DNA from: an uncultured Bacilli bacterium
Lineage (GTDB): Bacteria > Bacillota_I > Bacilli_A > RF39 > UBA660
DNA length: 64,000 nucleotides
Reading direction: 5' to 3'
Assembly: GCA_934155645.1 (NCBI GenBank)
Contig: CAKPHC010000006.1
Coordinates: 48,963 to 112,962 of the forward strand
Under the pieces are notes generated by a model. It did not search any database and was not told the DNA's origin. It worked only from the letters and a program-made list of their open reading frames with translations. The translations under genes and the position numbers were made by a program. Positions 17,275 through 26,554 of the stretch are shown here, piece after piece; the first letter of the stretch is position 1, and every line of letters begins with the position of its first letter.

Positions 17275-17903
17275 ACATAATCACATACTGGTTTAAATGT
17301 TTTTCTATGCTGTTCTATTATTCCATATTCTTTTATTGCTTCTACATGTTTTTTAGTAGGATATCCTTTATTATGTTTAAAATCATACATTGGATACTTT
17401 TCATCTAATTCATCCATCATCCTATCTCTTGTTACTTTTGCTATTACACTAGCGGCAGAAATAGTAATGCTTTTTAAGTCACCTTTAATAATTGAAGTAG
17501 ATGGAACACTTAAGTTTTCTAATTTCATAGCATCGATTAAAACATGTTCAATCTTGCATGGGCATTTAGAAATAGCTTCATACATTGCTAATTTAGTAGC
17601 TTCATATATGTTTACTTCATCTATTACCTTTTCACTTTTTATTCCTATACCTACTCCTAGTGCTTGTTCCATAATAATGTCATAAAACAAATCACGTTTT
17701 TTAGCAGTTAACTTCTTGGAATCAGTAAGACCTTCTAACTTAAAGTCATGAGGTAACACTACACATGCGGTTACAACTGGTCCTACTAAAGGCCCTCTTC
17801 CCACTTCATCAACACCTGCAATAAAATTTATACCTTTATCATATAATTCACGTTCATATTTTGTATTATCTATTTTATTTAACTGGGTTGTAGACTCTGC
17901 CAT
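17265..17903 (-). CDS. rnhB: Ribonuclease HII
   Basis: 212 residues. The active-site motif [14 protein letters not shown] (Asp 32, Glu 33) opens the catalytic domain; TDSKKL, HVLIDAM and the later [16 protein letters not shown] stretch match the family. It cleaves RNA in RNA-DNA hybrids, including single embedded ribonucleotides. It overlaps the upstream membrane-protein gene by 29 bp, so it is the last gene of a three-gene unit (19046 to 17265). Confidence 0.95.
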   Translation of the reverse strand: MAESTTQLNKIDNTKYERELYDKGINFIAGVDEVGRGPLVGPVVTACVVLPHDFKLEGLTDSKKLTAKKRDLFYDIIMEQALGVGIGIKSEKVIDEVNIYEATKLAMYEAISKCPCKIEHVLIDAMKLENLSVPSTSIIKGDLKSITISAASVIAKVTRDRMMDELDEKYPMYDFKHNKGYPTKKHVEAIKEYGIIEQHRKTFKPVCDYVKK

Positions 17904-18399
17904 CTTTACCTACAAATTTAATATTAGCGCGATAATCTTCATGAACATAAACCCTAACTAAAGGATATTTTAATAAATTATAATTGTAAATAGTTTTATC
18001 ATTTAAACTATTAATTCCTAAATCATATAAAGATACAATGTTCTTCCACTCAGGAACTAAATCACTATCTAAATTAATTCTATTTACTTCTTTATTATTA
18101 CTTTTAACAGTAGAATAATTGCTATGTAACATTAACATTTCAGCATAGTTGATTTCGATTCTTACTTTATTAGTTAAGTTGTTATCTATTATTAATTGCA
18201 TATTTTTATTAGTATTACTATTGCTTAGTATAAATTCTTTATCTTTAGATATTTCATATTCTAAAACTTCTTCTTGCATTACGATATTTGAGGCTAAATT
18301 AGTATCTATTTTATAATCAATAGTTTCAATATAAAAGTAAGTAGCACCTACTAGAAAAATAACAAATCCTAGGAATAATTTAAATAAATATTTTCTCAT
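17875..18399 (-). CDS. Membrane-anchored protein of unknown function
   Basis: 174 residues. One N-terminal membrane segment ([20 protein letters not shown], about 4-23), then a polar beta-rich extracytoplasmic part ending [11 protein letters not shown]. No family recognised. It shares TAATG with the preceding gene (stop and start overlapping) and overlaps rnhB, so it is tightly coupled to both. GGAGG lies upstream. Confidence 0.65.
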   Translation of the reverse strand: MRKYLFKLFLGFVIFLVGATYFYIETIDYKIDTNLASNIVMQEEVLEYEISKDKEFILSNSNTNKNMQLIIDNNLTNKVRIEINYAEMLMLHSNYSTVKSNNKEVNRINLDSDLVPEWKNIVSLYDLGINSLNDKTIYNYNLLKYPLVRVYVHEDYRANIKFVGKDGRVYNPVK

Positions 18400-19046
18400 T
18401 ATTTTTCGCCTCCTTTATCAAAATAAACAACATCTGATACATATGATAAAGAGACACTTACCATAACGATTAATCCAATAACCATTATAAATGGTCCAAT
18501 TATTAGTATTCCATGTGATAGTACTGCAAATAACATACCTAAAGCACTAAATAAGAATAAATCTGCTAACATTAATGGAATTAGTGCTATACCTATTATT
18601 ACTTGGAAAATACTTTCTAAAGCACAATAGAAATTCTTACCTATTTGTGGATTTTCTTTTATAGAGAATTGATATTCTTTATTTCTTGCCATATTATAAA
18701 TAACTTTAAATAATATGATTAAAGATATAATTCCATATGCATAATCAATAGTAGAAGTCCATACTGCAAATATACCCCATTTAAACGCAGAACCAAATAA
18801 ATATATAATTGCTTCTCCTAATTTTCCTACTATAAAGAAAGGTAGTTTTAAAATCCAAAGTAGTAATAAACAACTAATAATTCTGATAATAGCTTTTGCT
18901 ATAGGTTTATCATTTTTATTAGATAAGAAACTACTTACCTTCTTTATTGCTGTTACAAATGCTGATGTTAAAACATCCAAAAAATAATTAAATGAGTATT
19001 TTTGTTCTTTCTTTGATGTGGTTTTTTTCTTTTCTTTTTCTTTCAA
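18399..19046 (-). CDS. Multi-pass membrane protein of unknown function
   Basis: 215 residues. A very basic N-terminus (KEKEKKKTTSKK) is followed by about four to five hydrophobic segments (near 70-95, 105-120, 150-175, 180-205). No domain recognised. Two TTG codons are candidate starts; AGGAG directly abuts the first (19055) but is nine bases from the second (19046), which I choose. It leads the 19046-17265 operon with the next membrane protein and rnhB. Confidence 0.6.
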   Translation of the reverse strand: MKEKEKKKTTSKKEQKYSFNYFLDVLTSAFVTAIKKVSSFLSNKNDKPIAKAIIRIISCLLLLWILKLPFFIVGKLGEAIIYLFGSAFKWGIFAVWTSTIDYAYGIISLIILFKVIYNMARNKEYQFSIKENPQIGKNFYCALESIFQVIIGIALIPLMLADLFLFSALGMLFAVLSHGILIIGPFIMVIGLIVMVSVSLSYVSDVVYFDKGGEK

Positions 19047-19108
19047 ATTAACCAACTCCTATTATAAGATGATTATATCAAAAGAATTATTCTATATCAA
19101 GAATAATC

Positions 19109-20173
19109 CTATGCTTTATTTTTATCTTTTATATCATCTAATTTTTCATCAATATCTTTCTTATAAAACTTCCATGTTGCTATAGTAATGATTGCTAGAG
19201 GTAAGGAAATAATAATTCCTAGAACTCCAAATAATATACCTCCTGCAAATACTGAGAATATTACTACTAATGGATGTACTTCATTAGTTTTACCATATAC
19301 AAATGGATTAATTACGTATCCATCTATTGCTGATAAGATAAAGAAACATATTATTGTTCTAATAAATAATCCTGGACTTATTACAAATGCTGTTATAGCA
19401 GCAATAATATTAGTAATTATTCCTCCAAAATAAGGAATTAATGTTGCTATTGCAGCTAAGAAACCTAGAAGAATTGCATTAGGATGTCCTATTATTAGAA
19501 ATGCTAAAGTATACTCTATTAAAGTAATTCCTACTATTTTAATAAAACCACTTAAATAATTACGCATTTCGGTATCTAATATTTTTACATAATTAAATGC
19601 TCTTTTATTCTTACGGCGTAAAAACAATTTTATTTCTTTTCTTATTTTATCCATATCTACTAACAAGTATATAGAAGATGCAAACGCAATAAGAAGAATA
19701 GATAATATACTAAGCGAACTATTTATAGCACTAACTGCTCCGTCAGATACATATTTACCTAAACCAGATATTATCTCATTAAATGTATTAGTTAATGTTT
19801 CTTGTAATGGTCCTAATTCTAAATCATAATTAGTCATAAGTTCTTTTACAAATGTTAATATTCCATTAAATAGACTAGATAATTGACTAAACAATAATGG
19901 GAATATTAAAGCAATTAATAATACTACAAGTCCTAATATTATGCCAACTATAATAAATATTGCCACAGTTTTTGGTATTTTCTTCTTTATCATGAATTGT
20001 AAAAAGGGATACAAAGCATATGCTAAAACAAATGCTATAAAGAACGGGAATATTATTGATAATATCTTACCTACTATTCCTAACCATAAAGGTCCCGTTC
20101 TATATAAAACTAAAACTATTACTGATATAAGTGCTAGATTAACTAACTTATAATTTATTTTATCTTTGAACAT
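19109..20173 (-). CDS. AI-2E family (PerM/YtvI-type) membrane transporter
   Basis: 354 residues with about eight hydrophobic helices: two pairs N-terminal, a long soluble stretch (about 110-150, amphipathic), then TM helices. TLIPYFGGIITNIIAAITAF and the C-terminal GGILFGVLGIIISLPLAI are hallmarks of the AI-2E/UPF0118 family. Members export small molecules or act as Na+(Li+)/H+ antiporters; the substrate here cannot be told. AAGGTGATAAT precedes the ATG. Confidence 0.85.
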   Translation of the reverse strand: MFKDKINYKLVNLALISVIVLVLYRTGPLWLGIVGKILSIIFPFFIAFVLAYALYPFLQFMIKKKIPKTVAIFIIVGIILGLVVLLIALIFPLLFSQLSSLFNGILTFVKELMTNYDLELGPLQETLTNTFNEIISGLGKYVSDGAVSAINSSLSILSILLIAFASSIYLLVDMDKIRKEIKLFLRRKNKRAFNYVKILDTEMRNYLSGFIKIVGITLIEYTLAFLIIGHPNAILLGFLAAIATLIPYFGGIITNIIAAITAFVISPGLFIRTIICFFILSAIDGYVINPFVYGKTNEVHPLVVIFSVFAGGILFGVLGIIISLPLAIITIATWKFYKKDIDEKLDDIKDKNKA

Positions 20174-20199
20174 ATTATCACCTTCTATTAAATTATAAC

Positions 20200-20229
20200 A
20201 AATAGAAAAAAAGAATTAAATCTTTTTTT
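20200..20229 (-). terminator. Probable terminator of the glyS operon
   Basis: A nine-pair A/T-rich stem (AAAAAAAGA/TCTTTTTTT, 20206-20229, six-base loop) overlaps the glyS stop. Weak because it has almost no GC pairs. Confidence 0.4.
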
Positions 20230-21601
20230 AAAATTTAACTCTTTCTTTGATATATTCTTCTATTTCATCTACTTTAACAGTTATTTGTTTCATAGTATCT
20301 CTATCTCTTATAGTAACAGTATTATTATTTATTGTTTCATCATCTATAGTAATTGCAAAAGGTGTACCAATAACATCACTTCTTCTATAACGTTTACCTA
20401 TATTACCTGATTCATCATAAGTAACCATAAATTCTTTAGATAATTCTTTATATATTTCCATGGCTTTTTCACTATGGAATTTTTTTACTAGAGGTAAGAT
20501 AGTAGCTTTGTAAGGAGCTAGATATGGATGTAGTTTTAATACTTCTCTTGTTGTACCATCTTCTAGTGTTTCTTCATTATAAGCATCACTTAATACTGTT
20601 AATACTAGTCTTTCTACTCCTAATGATGGTTCTACTACATATGGAATATATTTTTCATTAGTTTCAGGGTCTAAGTATTCCATTGATTTACCAGAGAATT
20701 TTTGATGTTGAGTTAAGTCATAATTAGTACGGCTTGCAATACCCCATAATTCTCCCCAACCAAATGGGAATTTATATTCTATATCAGTAGTTGCATTACT
20801 ATAAAAACATAATTCTTCTTGTGAATGGTCTCTAAGTCTTAAATTCTCTTCTTTAATTCCAAGTGATAATAAGAAATTCTTACAATATTCTTTATAATGT
20901 TTGAACCATTCAAGTTCCGTTCCTGGTTTACAGAAGAATTCTAACTCCATTTGTTCAAATTCTCTTACTCTAAAGATAAAGTTTCCTGGAGTTATTTCAT
21001 TTCTAAAACTCTTACCTACTTGACCAATACCAAATGGTAGTTTTAATCTCAAACTTCTTTGAACATTTAAGAAGTTAGTAAATATTCCTTGAGCTGTTTC
21101 GGGTCTTAAATATATTGTATTTTTAGAGTCTTCAGTTACACCTTGGAAAGTTTTAAACATTAAGTTAAATTGTCTTATATCAGTAAAATCACTTTTACCA
21201 CATTTAGGACATTTAATATTATGTTCTTTTATATAGCTAACTAATTCTTCACTAGTCATACCACCAGCATCTTCTACTCCATCTTCTTCAACTAATTTAT
21301 CTGCTCTATGTCTTGTTTTACATGCTTTACAATCGATTAATGGGTCAGAAAATGTTGATAAGTGTCCTGATGCTTCCCATACTCTAGGATTCATTAAAAT
21401 AGCACTATCTAATCCTACGTTATTAGCATCTTCTTGAACAAATTTCTTAAGCCAAGCCTTCTTTACATTGCTTTTCAATTCAGCTCCTAAAGGTCCAAAA
21501 TCCCAAGTATTAGCAAGTCCATCATATATTTCACTTCCTTGAAATATATATCCATATTGCTTACATAAATTAACTAATTTATCCATTGTTAAGTTTTCCA
21601 T
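20228..21601 (-). CDS. glyS: Glycyl-tRNA synthetase, single-chain alpha2 type
   Basis: 457 residues. A class II synthetase with the dimeric single-polypeptide form (not GlyQ/GlyS): [22 protein letters not shown] at the N-terminus, motif 2 [21 protein letters not shown], and motif 3 [10 protein letters not shown]. The C-terminal 110 residues are the anticodon-binding domain. An inserted CKAC...CPKCGKSD zinc-like element lies near 92-160. It is second in an operon controlled by a T-box leader at 22374-22505. Confidence 0.96.
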   Translation of the reverse strand: MENLTMDKLVNLCKQYGYIFQGSEIYDGLANTWDFGPLGAELKSNVKKAWLKKFVQEDANNVGLDSAILMNPRVWEASGHLSTFSDPLIDCKACKTRHRADKLVEEDGVEDAGGMTSEELVSYIKEHNIKCPKCGKSDFTDIRQFNLMFKTFQGVTEDSKNTIYLRPETAQGIFTNFLNVQRSLRLKLPFGIGQVGKSFRNEITPGNFIFRVREFEQMELEFFCKPGTELEWFKHYKEYCKNFLLSLGIKEENLRLRDHSQEELCFYSNATTDIEYKFPFGWGELWGIASRTNYDLTQHQKFSGKSMEYLDPETNEKYIPYVVEPSLGVERLVLTVLSDAYNEETLEDGTTREVLKLHPYLAPYKATILPLVKKFHSEKAMEIYKELSKEFMVTYDESGNIGKRYRRSDVIGTPFAITIDDETINNNTVTIRDRDTMKQITVKVDEIEEYIKERVKF

Positions 21602-21602
21602 A

Positions 21603-22367
21603 TTAATTATTCTCCTTCTCTATTTGTATTTTTTTATTATTTCTTTTTTCTGAATTATATTTATTATACCCTTTTATTACAGCAGGTAATAATTCTGTAC
21701 TGTTAATACTAATGTATAAATCACCACAAGTAAGGTCATAACCCAAGTTAATGTAGTCTTCACTATCTTCATTAAATAGATTTTTATTCTCTAGAGTTGC
21801 TTCTTCTCCTTTTTGTTTTAATTTATTATAAATAAACTTTTCTAAGAAATTCTCTTCTAAAGGATTAACAATATGATTAGTAATAAAAATATTTAATTCT
21901 AAATAATCTCCAAATATGTCTTTTCTTTTATTATATGTAGAATAAAAATTAGTATTTATTTCAATTCTATCAATATCTTGTTCTTTGTCTAAGAAAGATA
22001 ATCTATCATGACTATATTTAGTATACATCATAGAAAAGGCATTTCTTAGTTTATAATTTGTAGAAGACAAACCTATTCTTCTATCTCCTCCTACTAGTGC
22101 ATACGTTCCTTGTTGCCATACTATTTTTCTGTTATCACTATAATATATTAAATTATTATTTTCTAAACAAAGTCTTAGAACTTCTAACATTTTTTCATCA
22201 TCTGTATAGCAATCCAAGTTATCATAAAAATGATTATTGATATGTTCTTTTTCATTATATTCACAACCATTTACTTGAATACTGTAATCATTATCTTCTT
22301 CACTAAAAATAACTGACTTGTAATTACCATTATCTAGGTATTTTTTACCAGTAATTCTAATTCCCAT
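21603..22367 (-). CDS. Unknown protein inserted between glycyl T-box and glyS
   Basis: 254 residues from the ATG at 22367, which has AGGAGG seven bases upstream (the longer open frame runs into the T-box and is not real). No membrane segment, signal or recognised domain; polar and Asn/Tyr rich. Its stop is one base from the glyS start, so the two are read together from the glycine-responsive leader. The location suggests a role linked to glycine or tRNA-Gly, but this is only positional. Confidence 0.6.
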   Translation of the reverse strand: MGIRITGKKYLDNGNYKSVIFSEEDNDYSIQVNGCEYNEKEHINNHFYDNLDCYTDDEKMLEVLRLCLENNNLIYYSDNRKIVWQQGTYALVGGDRRIGLSSTNYKLRNAFSMMYTKYSHDRLSFLDKEQDIDRIEINTNFYSTYNKRKDIFGDYLELNIFITNHIVNPLEENFLEKFIYNKLKQKGEEATLENKNLFNEDSEDYINLGYDLTCGDLYISINSTELLPAVIKGYNKYNSEKRNNKKIQIEKENN

Positions 22368-22373
22368 AAAACC

Positions 22374-22505
22374 TCCTATATAAATAAAAACTCCTAGAAT
22401 ATATAGGGACGATTTTACTCGCGGTTCCACCCTACTTATTCTAGAAGAATCACTCTTTTACATTGCTGAATGGGTTTCCAAGCCCGTCATCGCATCAATA
22501 AATAT
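22374..22505 (-). promoter_or_regulatory. T-box riboswitch (glycine, by downstream gene), unusually short
   Basis: The T-box sequence AGGGTGGAACCGCG is on the minus strand near 22418-22431. A terminator follows: CTAGAATA...TAGGG pairs with CCCTA...TATTCTAG, then GAGTTTTT. The predicted transcript start is only about 75 bases upstream of the T-box, leaving room for one small hairpin (GGG-N8-CCC) instead of the long Stem I. I cannot name the specifier codon. Confidence 0.85.
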
Positions 22506-22511
22506 GAACTT

Positions 22512-22539
22512 ATTATAGCACAAATAAGTTATTTGTAAA
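22512..22539 (-). promoter_or_regulatory. Promoter of the glycyl T-box operon
   Basis: On the minus strand TTTACA (22534-22539), 16-bp spacer, TATAAT (22512-22517). Confidence 0.65.
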
Positions 22540-22770
22540 CTAGATTTCTAAATCTTCTCTATGTTTATCAGCAAATGCTTCTAATACTGTGTTGAATTCT
22601 TCCCTACTATCAAGTCCTACTAAATATTCTTCACCGTCTTCGATTTCAACTTTTCTTATACAAAAGTCTTCAGGATTTTCTATATTTGCCAAATGTAAGT
22701 ATTTTGAGCCATTAACAACAAGTTCTAAAGAAATTACATAATTTTTTCCATCTAATTCTACTGTTTCCAT
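22540..22770 (-). CDS. DUF1292-like small protein
   Basis: 76 residues, acidic. The pattern METVELDGKNYVISLELVVN, followed by YLVGLDSREEFNTVLEAF, resembles the DUF1292/YrzB family (small beta-rich proteins of Firmicutes, function unknown). AGGAGG precedes the ATG. It is 9 bp after the next upstream gene. Confidence 0.55.
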   Translation of the reverse strand: METVELDGKNYVISLELVVNGSKYLHLANIENPEDFCIRKVEIEDGEEYLVGLDSREEFNTVLEAFADKHREDLEI

Positions 22771-22779
22771 TTAGTCCTC

Positions 22780-23418
22780 CTATTTAACCCCATAAGTGGT
22801 TTCGGTATCTTTAATATTTTTTTCTGCTAAAACTCGTTTTGTCATTACTTCTCTATATTTTTCAATACTTGGGTCTCCATTTTTATCAACAAAACCTTTT
22901 TTAGTTAAGTAATCACTAAAGTCCTCATATCTTACGCCTTCACCAAAGTTTGTTCTTGATACTACTTCGTTCATATTCCAAATTGTATTTTGGCTTATAC
23001 GACAATAGATACTAAATAGAGATATATCTTTGTTTTCACTCTTTTCTACAAATTCAGAAAGGTCATTTTGATTAAATCCAACTACATGGCCATATTGATT
23101 CATACCATCCCACATAGTACCATTTATTACTTGATAATAACTCTTTTCACCATCATAATATTCTGATTGACTATAGAATTCATTTATTGCTGAACGTGTT
23201 TGAACTTTCTCTATTCCCTTATCAATTGCTCTATATGTACCAATAGAAGCTGTTATTAAAGCTGCTGATGCTACAACAAGGATAGTCTTTGCAATAGCGG
23301 CATCTCTTTTTCTATTGGCTTTTTGTCTTTTTACTCCTTCTTTTTTAGAACTATTACGGTAAGCATTTTCATATAATTGTTCAGGTGATGAAACCGTTCT
23401 TTTTCTTTTCTCCTCCAT
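22780..23418 (-). CDS. Single-pass membrane protein of unknown function
   Basis: 212 residues. A basic N-terminus (KRKRTV...KRQKANRKRDAA) precedes one membrane helix (ILVVASAALITASIGTY, about 47-63); the remaining 145 residues are polar. No family recognised. The GGAGG site is well placed. It forms a unit with the DUF1292-like gene. Confidence 0.6.
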   Translation of the reverse strand: MEEKRKRTVSSPEQLYENAYRNSSKKEGVKRQKANRKRDAAIAKTILVVASAALITASIGTYRAIDKGIEKVQTRSAINEFYSQSEYYDGEKSYYQVINGTMWDGMNQYGHVVGFNQNDLSEFVEKSENKDISLFSIYCRISQNTIWNMNEVVSRTNFGEGVRYEDFSDYLTKKGFVDKNGDPSIEKYREVMTKRVLAEKNIKDTETTYGVK

Positions 23419-23482
23419 AAAAATACCTCCTATTTTTATATTACAATTATAATATACTATAAAACAAAATAAGTGTCAATTT

Positions 23483-23534
23483 TTGAAAAGTACTTTACAT
23501 TTAATTTTATAATCATAGTGAATTGAGATATAAT
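23483..23534 (+). promoter_or_regulatory. Candidate promoter region of ldh
   Basis: Two overlapping candidates: TTGAAA (23483-23488) with TATAAT (23508-23513, 19-bp spacer), and TTTATA (23506-23511) with TATAAT (23529-23534, 17-bp spacer). The second would place the transcript start on the ribosome site, so the first may be the functional one. Confidence 0.35.
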
Positions 23535-23551
23535 AAGAATAGAGGTGAATT

Positions 23552-24460
23552 ATGAAAAATAAAGTTGTAATTATTGGGTGTGGTAATGTTGGTATGAGTT
23601 ATGCTTATGCATTATTAAACCAAAGAACATATGTAAATGAATTAGTATTAATAGATTTAAATTATGAAAAGACGGTTGGTGAAGCAATGGACTTAAATCA
23701 TGGCCTTGCTTTTGCTCCTTCTAATGTAGTTACTAAAGCTGGTACTTATGAAGATTGTCGTGATGCAAAGATTGTAGTTATTGCAGCAGGTGCTAATCAA
23801 GAAGTTGGAGAAACAAGGATGGATTTAATCCATAAAAATGATAAGATATTCAAATCTATTATTAGTGAAGTAAATAAAAGTGGATTTGATGGTATTTATA
23901 TTATTGCTACTAATCCAGTTGATGTAATGACTTATATAACATGGAAACACTCTGGATTTGATAAACGTAAAGTAATTGGAAGTGGTACTACTCTAGATAC
24001 TGCAAGACTTAGATATGAAGTTGCCAAAAGAGTTAATATTCATCCTAAAAATGTTCATGCTTACGTTATTGGAGAACATGGTGACAGTGAATTTGTCCCA
24101 TGGAGTAATGCCAATATAGGCATTCAAAATATAAGAGATTTTCTAAAAGAAGAAGAACTAGATGAGATATGTAACAATGTGAGATATGCTGCTTATGAAA
24201 TAATTAATAGAAAAGGTAATACTAGTTATGGAATAGGAATGAGTTTAGTAAAAATAACTAATGCTATTCTAGGTGATGAAAACTTAATATTAACTGTATC
24301 TTCTTATGATGAAAATAATGACGTCTTTGTCGGAGGACCTACTATTATAAATAAAGATGGTGCTAGTAAAAGAATTTTTGTTAAATTAACAGGTGAAGAA
24401 GAAGGAAAATTGCAAAACTCTATCGATATATTAAAAGATGCAATTAATAAGGTTAGTTAG
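23552..24460 (+). CDS. ldh: L-lactate dehydrogenase
   Basis: 302 residues. NAD-binding GCGNVGMSYA at 9-18, the substrate-loop GANQEVGETRMDL near 89-101, TNPVD, and the catalytic-His motif VIGEHGDSE near 172-180. The Gln and Arg in the loop (GANQxxGETR) favour lactate over malate dehydrogenase. It reduces pyruvate to regenerate NAD+ in fermentation. RBS GAGGTGA. Followed by a small gene 14 bp downstream. Confidence 0.93.
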   Translation: MKNKVVIIGCGNVGMSYAYALLNQRTYVNELVLIDLNYEKTVGEAMDLNHGLAFAPSNVVTKAGTYEDCRDAKIVVIAAGANQEVGETRMDLIHKNDKIFKSIISEVNKSGFDGIYIIATNPVDVMTYITWKHSGFDKRKVIGSGTTLDTARLRYEVAKRVNIHPKNVHAYVIGEHGDSEFVPWSNANIGIQNIRDFLKEEELDEICNNVRYAAYEIINRKGNTSYGIGMSLVKITNAILGDENLILTVSSYDENNDVFVGGPTIINKDGASKRIFVKLTGEEEGKLQNSIDILKDAINKVS

Positions 24461-24474
24461 GAGAATTATAAAAA

Positions 24475-24924
24475 ATGAAAGAATTTTGTGATTCATTAGA
24501 TTATGATAATAATTATTATTTTTATCATGAAACTAGTGATAATAAAGCAAAAAGCATTTGTGAACAGGGTTTATTATTATCAGGATACAATATTGTAAAA
24601 GCAAGAAATTTATTGTTAACAACTGCCCTACCTTTACCTAAAGAAATTGCTTGTGATGAGGTAGCTTTCAGTGATTTCTTAGAAGATGAAATTAGTCCTT
24701 CAGATATTAGACCAATTACTGAAATGGTTATAATAGCAGTTCCTAAAGAAGATATTGATTATGTCGTTATAAAAAATGAGAATAATTACTATCACAGTGA
24801 TGTTGATTCTCCTAACTATATGGTTCAACCTCAATACATTTTAGGGTACTTTGATTTGGAAACAAAGAACTTTACTCTTAATCCAGAATCTTATTATTCA
24901 GGAGAATTTAGTTACAAATTATAA
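24475..24924 (+). CDS. Unknown protein, possibly ADP-ribosyltransferase-like
   Basis: 149 residues. The N-terminal stretch YYFYHETSDNKAKSICEQGL has the H-x-T/S...I-x-x-x-G-L pattern often seen at the start of ADP-ribosyltransferase-like folds, and VIIAVPKEDIDYVVI is a plausible core strand pair. I see no confirmed catalytic Glu, so this is a suggestion only. It lies 14 bp after ldh with an AGGAG site, and shares the terminator at 24926-24957. Confidence 0.5.
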   Translation: MKEFCDSLDYDNNYYFYHETSDNKAKSICEQGLLLSGYNIVKARNLLLTTALPLPKEIACDEVAFSDFLEDEISPSDIRPITEMVIIAVPKEDIDYVVIKNENNYYHSDVDSPNYMVQPQYILGYFDLETKNFTLNPESYYSGEFSYKL

Positions 24925-24925
24925 A

Positions 24926-24957
24926 AACCAAACTTATTCGTTTGGTTCTTTTTTTAT
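24926..24957 (+). terminator. Terminator of the ldh operon
   Basis: Stem AACCAAAC/GTTTGGTT (24926-24933 and 24940-24947) followed by nine T. Confidence 0.9.
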
Positions 24958-24969
24958 TAGTAATTATAA

Positions 24970-26409
24970 TTAACTAGTTTTAATTACATATGGATTAGAA
25001 CTAGTACCATCTCCACCATCAACGATTTCTGTAGTGGATTTAAGATTGATGACTGGGCGCACACCAATAAATTGACTGTCGACCTCTTCGTGATCAAGTA
25101 AACTACCATCGGTGCCTACGCCCCACGCGTTAGGCACATAACCGTCATAGAGATTAGGTGTCATCGTCCAAAAAGCTACTCCTTCTAGATAAAGGTAATA
25201 ATTTTCATTCGATTCAAAATCAACACCACCAGCATATGCCACTTCATCTGCTGATATTAAGCCGATTGGATATGTTAATGCTTTGTTTCCCTTTGTACTT
25301 GTTGTAATTGTATATAAGTCATTGGTTTGTGAGCATTTGAATTGGGGTAGATTATTGCTTATTAATCTATTATATGCACCATATTTAGTCTTCGTTTTTC
25401 CTATTCCTGTTTCAGTATTTAGACTTCTGTCACCACAGAAACCGGAATCCACTATTACTGGTGAATAATTAATTAAATTATTTTGATACCATGTATCTAA
25501 CAATGTTTTAATTGTACTTGAATTTATATTTGCATGCGTTGCTGCATATGTTGTTGAGCCTGCCGTTCCGTACATATATCCTACATATGCATTATCACTA
25601 TAATTAGTATTAAATACACTATTACCTATTGAATCTTGTTTAATGAGTCTTACTGTACCATCTTCGTTTATTCTTACTATTCTCCAAGTATTGCTTGCAA
25701 ATGATACATAGTTGTTTTCTACCGCTCCTCTAAAGTAATATGTTACTTTATTATCTTCAGTATTTGTGCTTGTATAATATAATCCTTTTCCATTTGTGTC
25801 GCTACTTATTTGTGAGAAATCTATATTTGTATCTGGTTGTGCCGTATTGTCTTTTCGTATTTGTTTAGCTAATAGAATTGGTCCTTCTACAACAACATCT
25901 TCACCAGTAATAGTTTGCCCTGTATCTTGAACATAATTTATATCTACCGTCAAATTATCATTTAAAATTCCAGGTTGTTCTGTGACACTGTCATCAAAGG
26001 AGATTATTACGTTAAAAGTAGTACTTGCTTTTCCTGCTAATCGGTCGCCTTTTTTAATACCTGTTATTTCAAATTTAATGGCATTGTTTGATGTTTTGCT
26101 TGCCTTAATATCACTTATTATTGCATTTATTGTTCCTTTGTTTTCTACAGTTATTTCATACGTGATAGAATCGCCTGGAGCATGTACATCTAAATCAAAT
26201 GTAGCACTTGTTCCACTTGCTGTTGGTGCTGAATTAATAGTTACACCACTTGTTTTAGATACTTCTTCTATTTTGGTAAATACTACCTCCCAAGTAGAAG
26301 AGATGCTTACCATACCATTTATTTTAAGATTAGCTGAGAACGCTGCATACCCTACTGCCATAAATAGTATTGCTATACACATTACAATTATTATTTTCTT
26401 TTTCTTCAT
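24970..26409 (-). CDS. SipW-type signal surface protein with lectin-like variable C-terminus (paralog 3)
   Basis: 479 residues. Export signal MAVGYAAFSANLKI after a short basic start; an Ig-like region (about 30-175); linker AQPDTNIDFSQISSDTNGKG; then the shared module (YYFRGAVENNYVSFASNTWR, YMYGTAGSTTYAATHAN, GFCGDRSL, NDLYT, FWTMTP) and the ending GVRPVINLKS. The segment between FWTMTP and RPVINLK (plus strand about 25056-25160) reads NAWGVGTDGSLLDHEEV with A-x-x-V-x-x-DG spacing as in DUF6273-type lectin folds; I count about 50% GC there, well above the rest of the gene. The gene stands alone between terminators, with its own promoter. Confidence 0.7.
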   Translation of the reverse strand: MKKKKIIIVMCIAILFMAVGYAAFSANLKINGMVSISSTWEVVFTKIEEVSKTSGVTINSAPTASGTSATFDLDVHAPGDSITYEITVENKGTINAIISDIKASKTSNNAIKFEITGIKKGDRLAGKASTTFNVIISFDDSVTEQPGILNDNLTVDINYVQDTGQTITGEDVVVEGPILLAKQIRKDNTAQPDTNIDFSQISSDTNGKGLYYTSTNTEDNKVTYYFRGAVENNYVSFASNTWRIVRINEDGTVRLIKQDSIGNSVFNTNYSDNAYVGYMYGTAGSTTYAATHANINSSTIKTLLDTWYQNNLINYSPVIVDSGFCGDRSLNTETGIGKTKTKYGAYNRLISNNLPQFKCSQTNDLYTITTSTKGNKALTYPIGLISADEVAYAGGVDFESNENYYLYLEGVAFWTMTPNLYDGYVPNAWGVGTDGSLLDHEEVDSQFIGVRPVINLKSTTEIVDGGDGTSSNPYVIKTS

Positions 26410-26440
26410 CTATATCACCCGAATTTTATTATCTATTAAT

Positions 26441-26504
26441 AGTATATCAATTATTGTAATTCTTTTACAAGATTATTCTTGTATTTTTAGAAATTCTTTT
26501 ACAA
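26441..26504 (-). promoter_or_regulatory. Promoter region of surface paralog 3 with direct repeats
   Basis: On the minus strand a -10 box TATACT (26441-26446) lies 17-18 bp from TTGTAA/TGTAAA. This -35 is part of TTGTAAAAGAATT (26458-26470), which is repeated exactly at 26492-26504, 34 bp further upstream. The two copies look like paired regulator sites. Confidence 0.45.
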
Positions 26505-26529
26505 TATATTGTCATTTTTATTATAAAAC

Positions 26530-26551
26530 AAAAAAATTTCGCAATGCGAAA
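26530..26551 (-). terminator. Terminator of the ZIP transporter gene
   Basis: Stem TTTCGC/GCGAAA (26537-26542 and 26546-26551) followed on the minus strand by seven T. Confidence 0.75.
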
Positions 26552-26554
26552 CCT

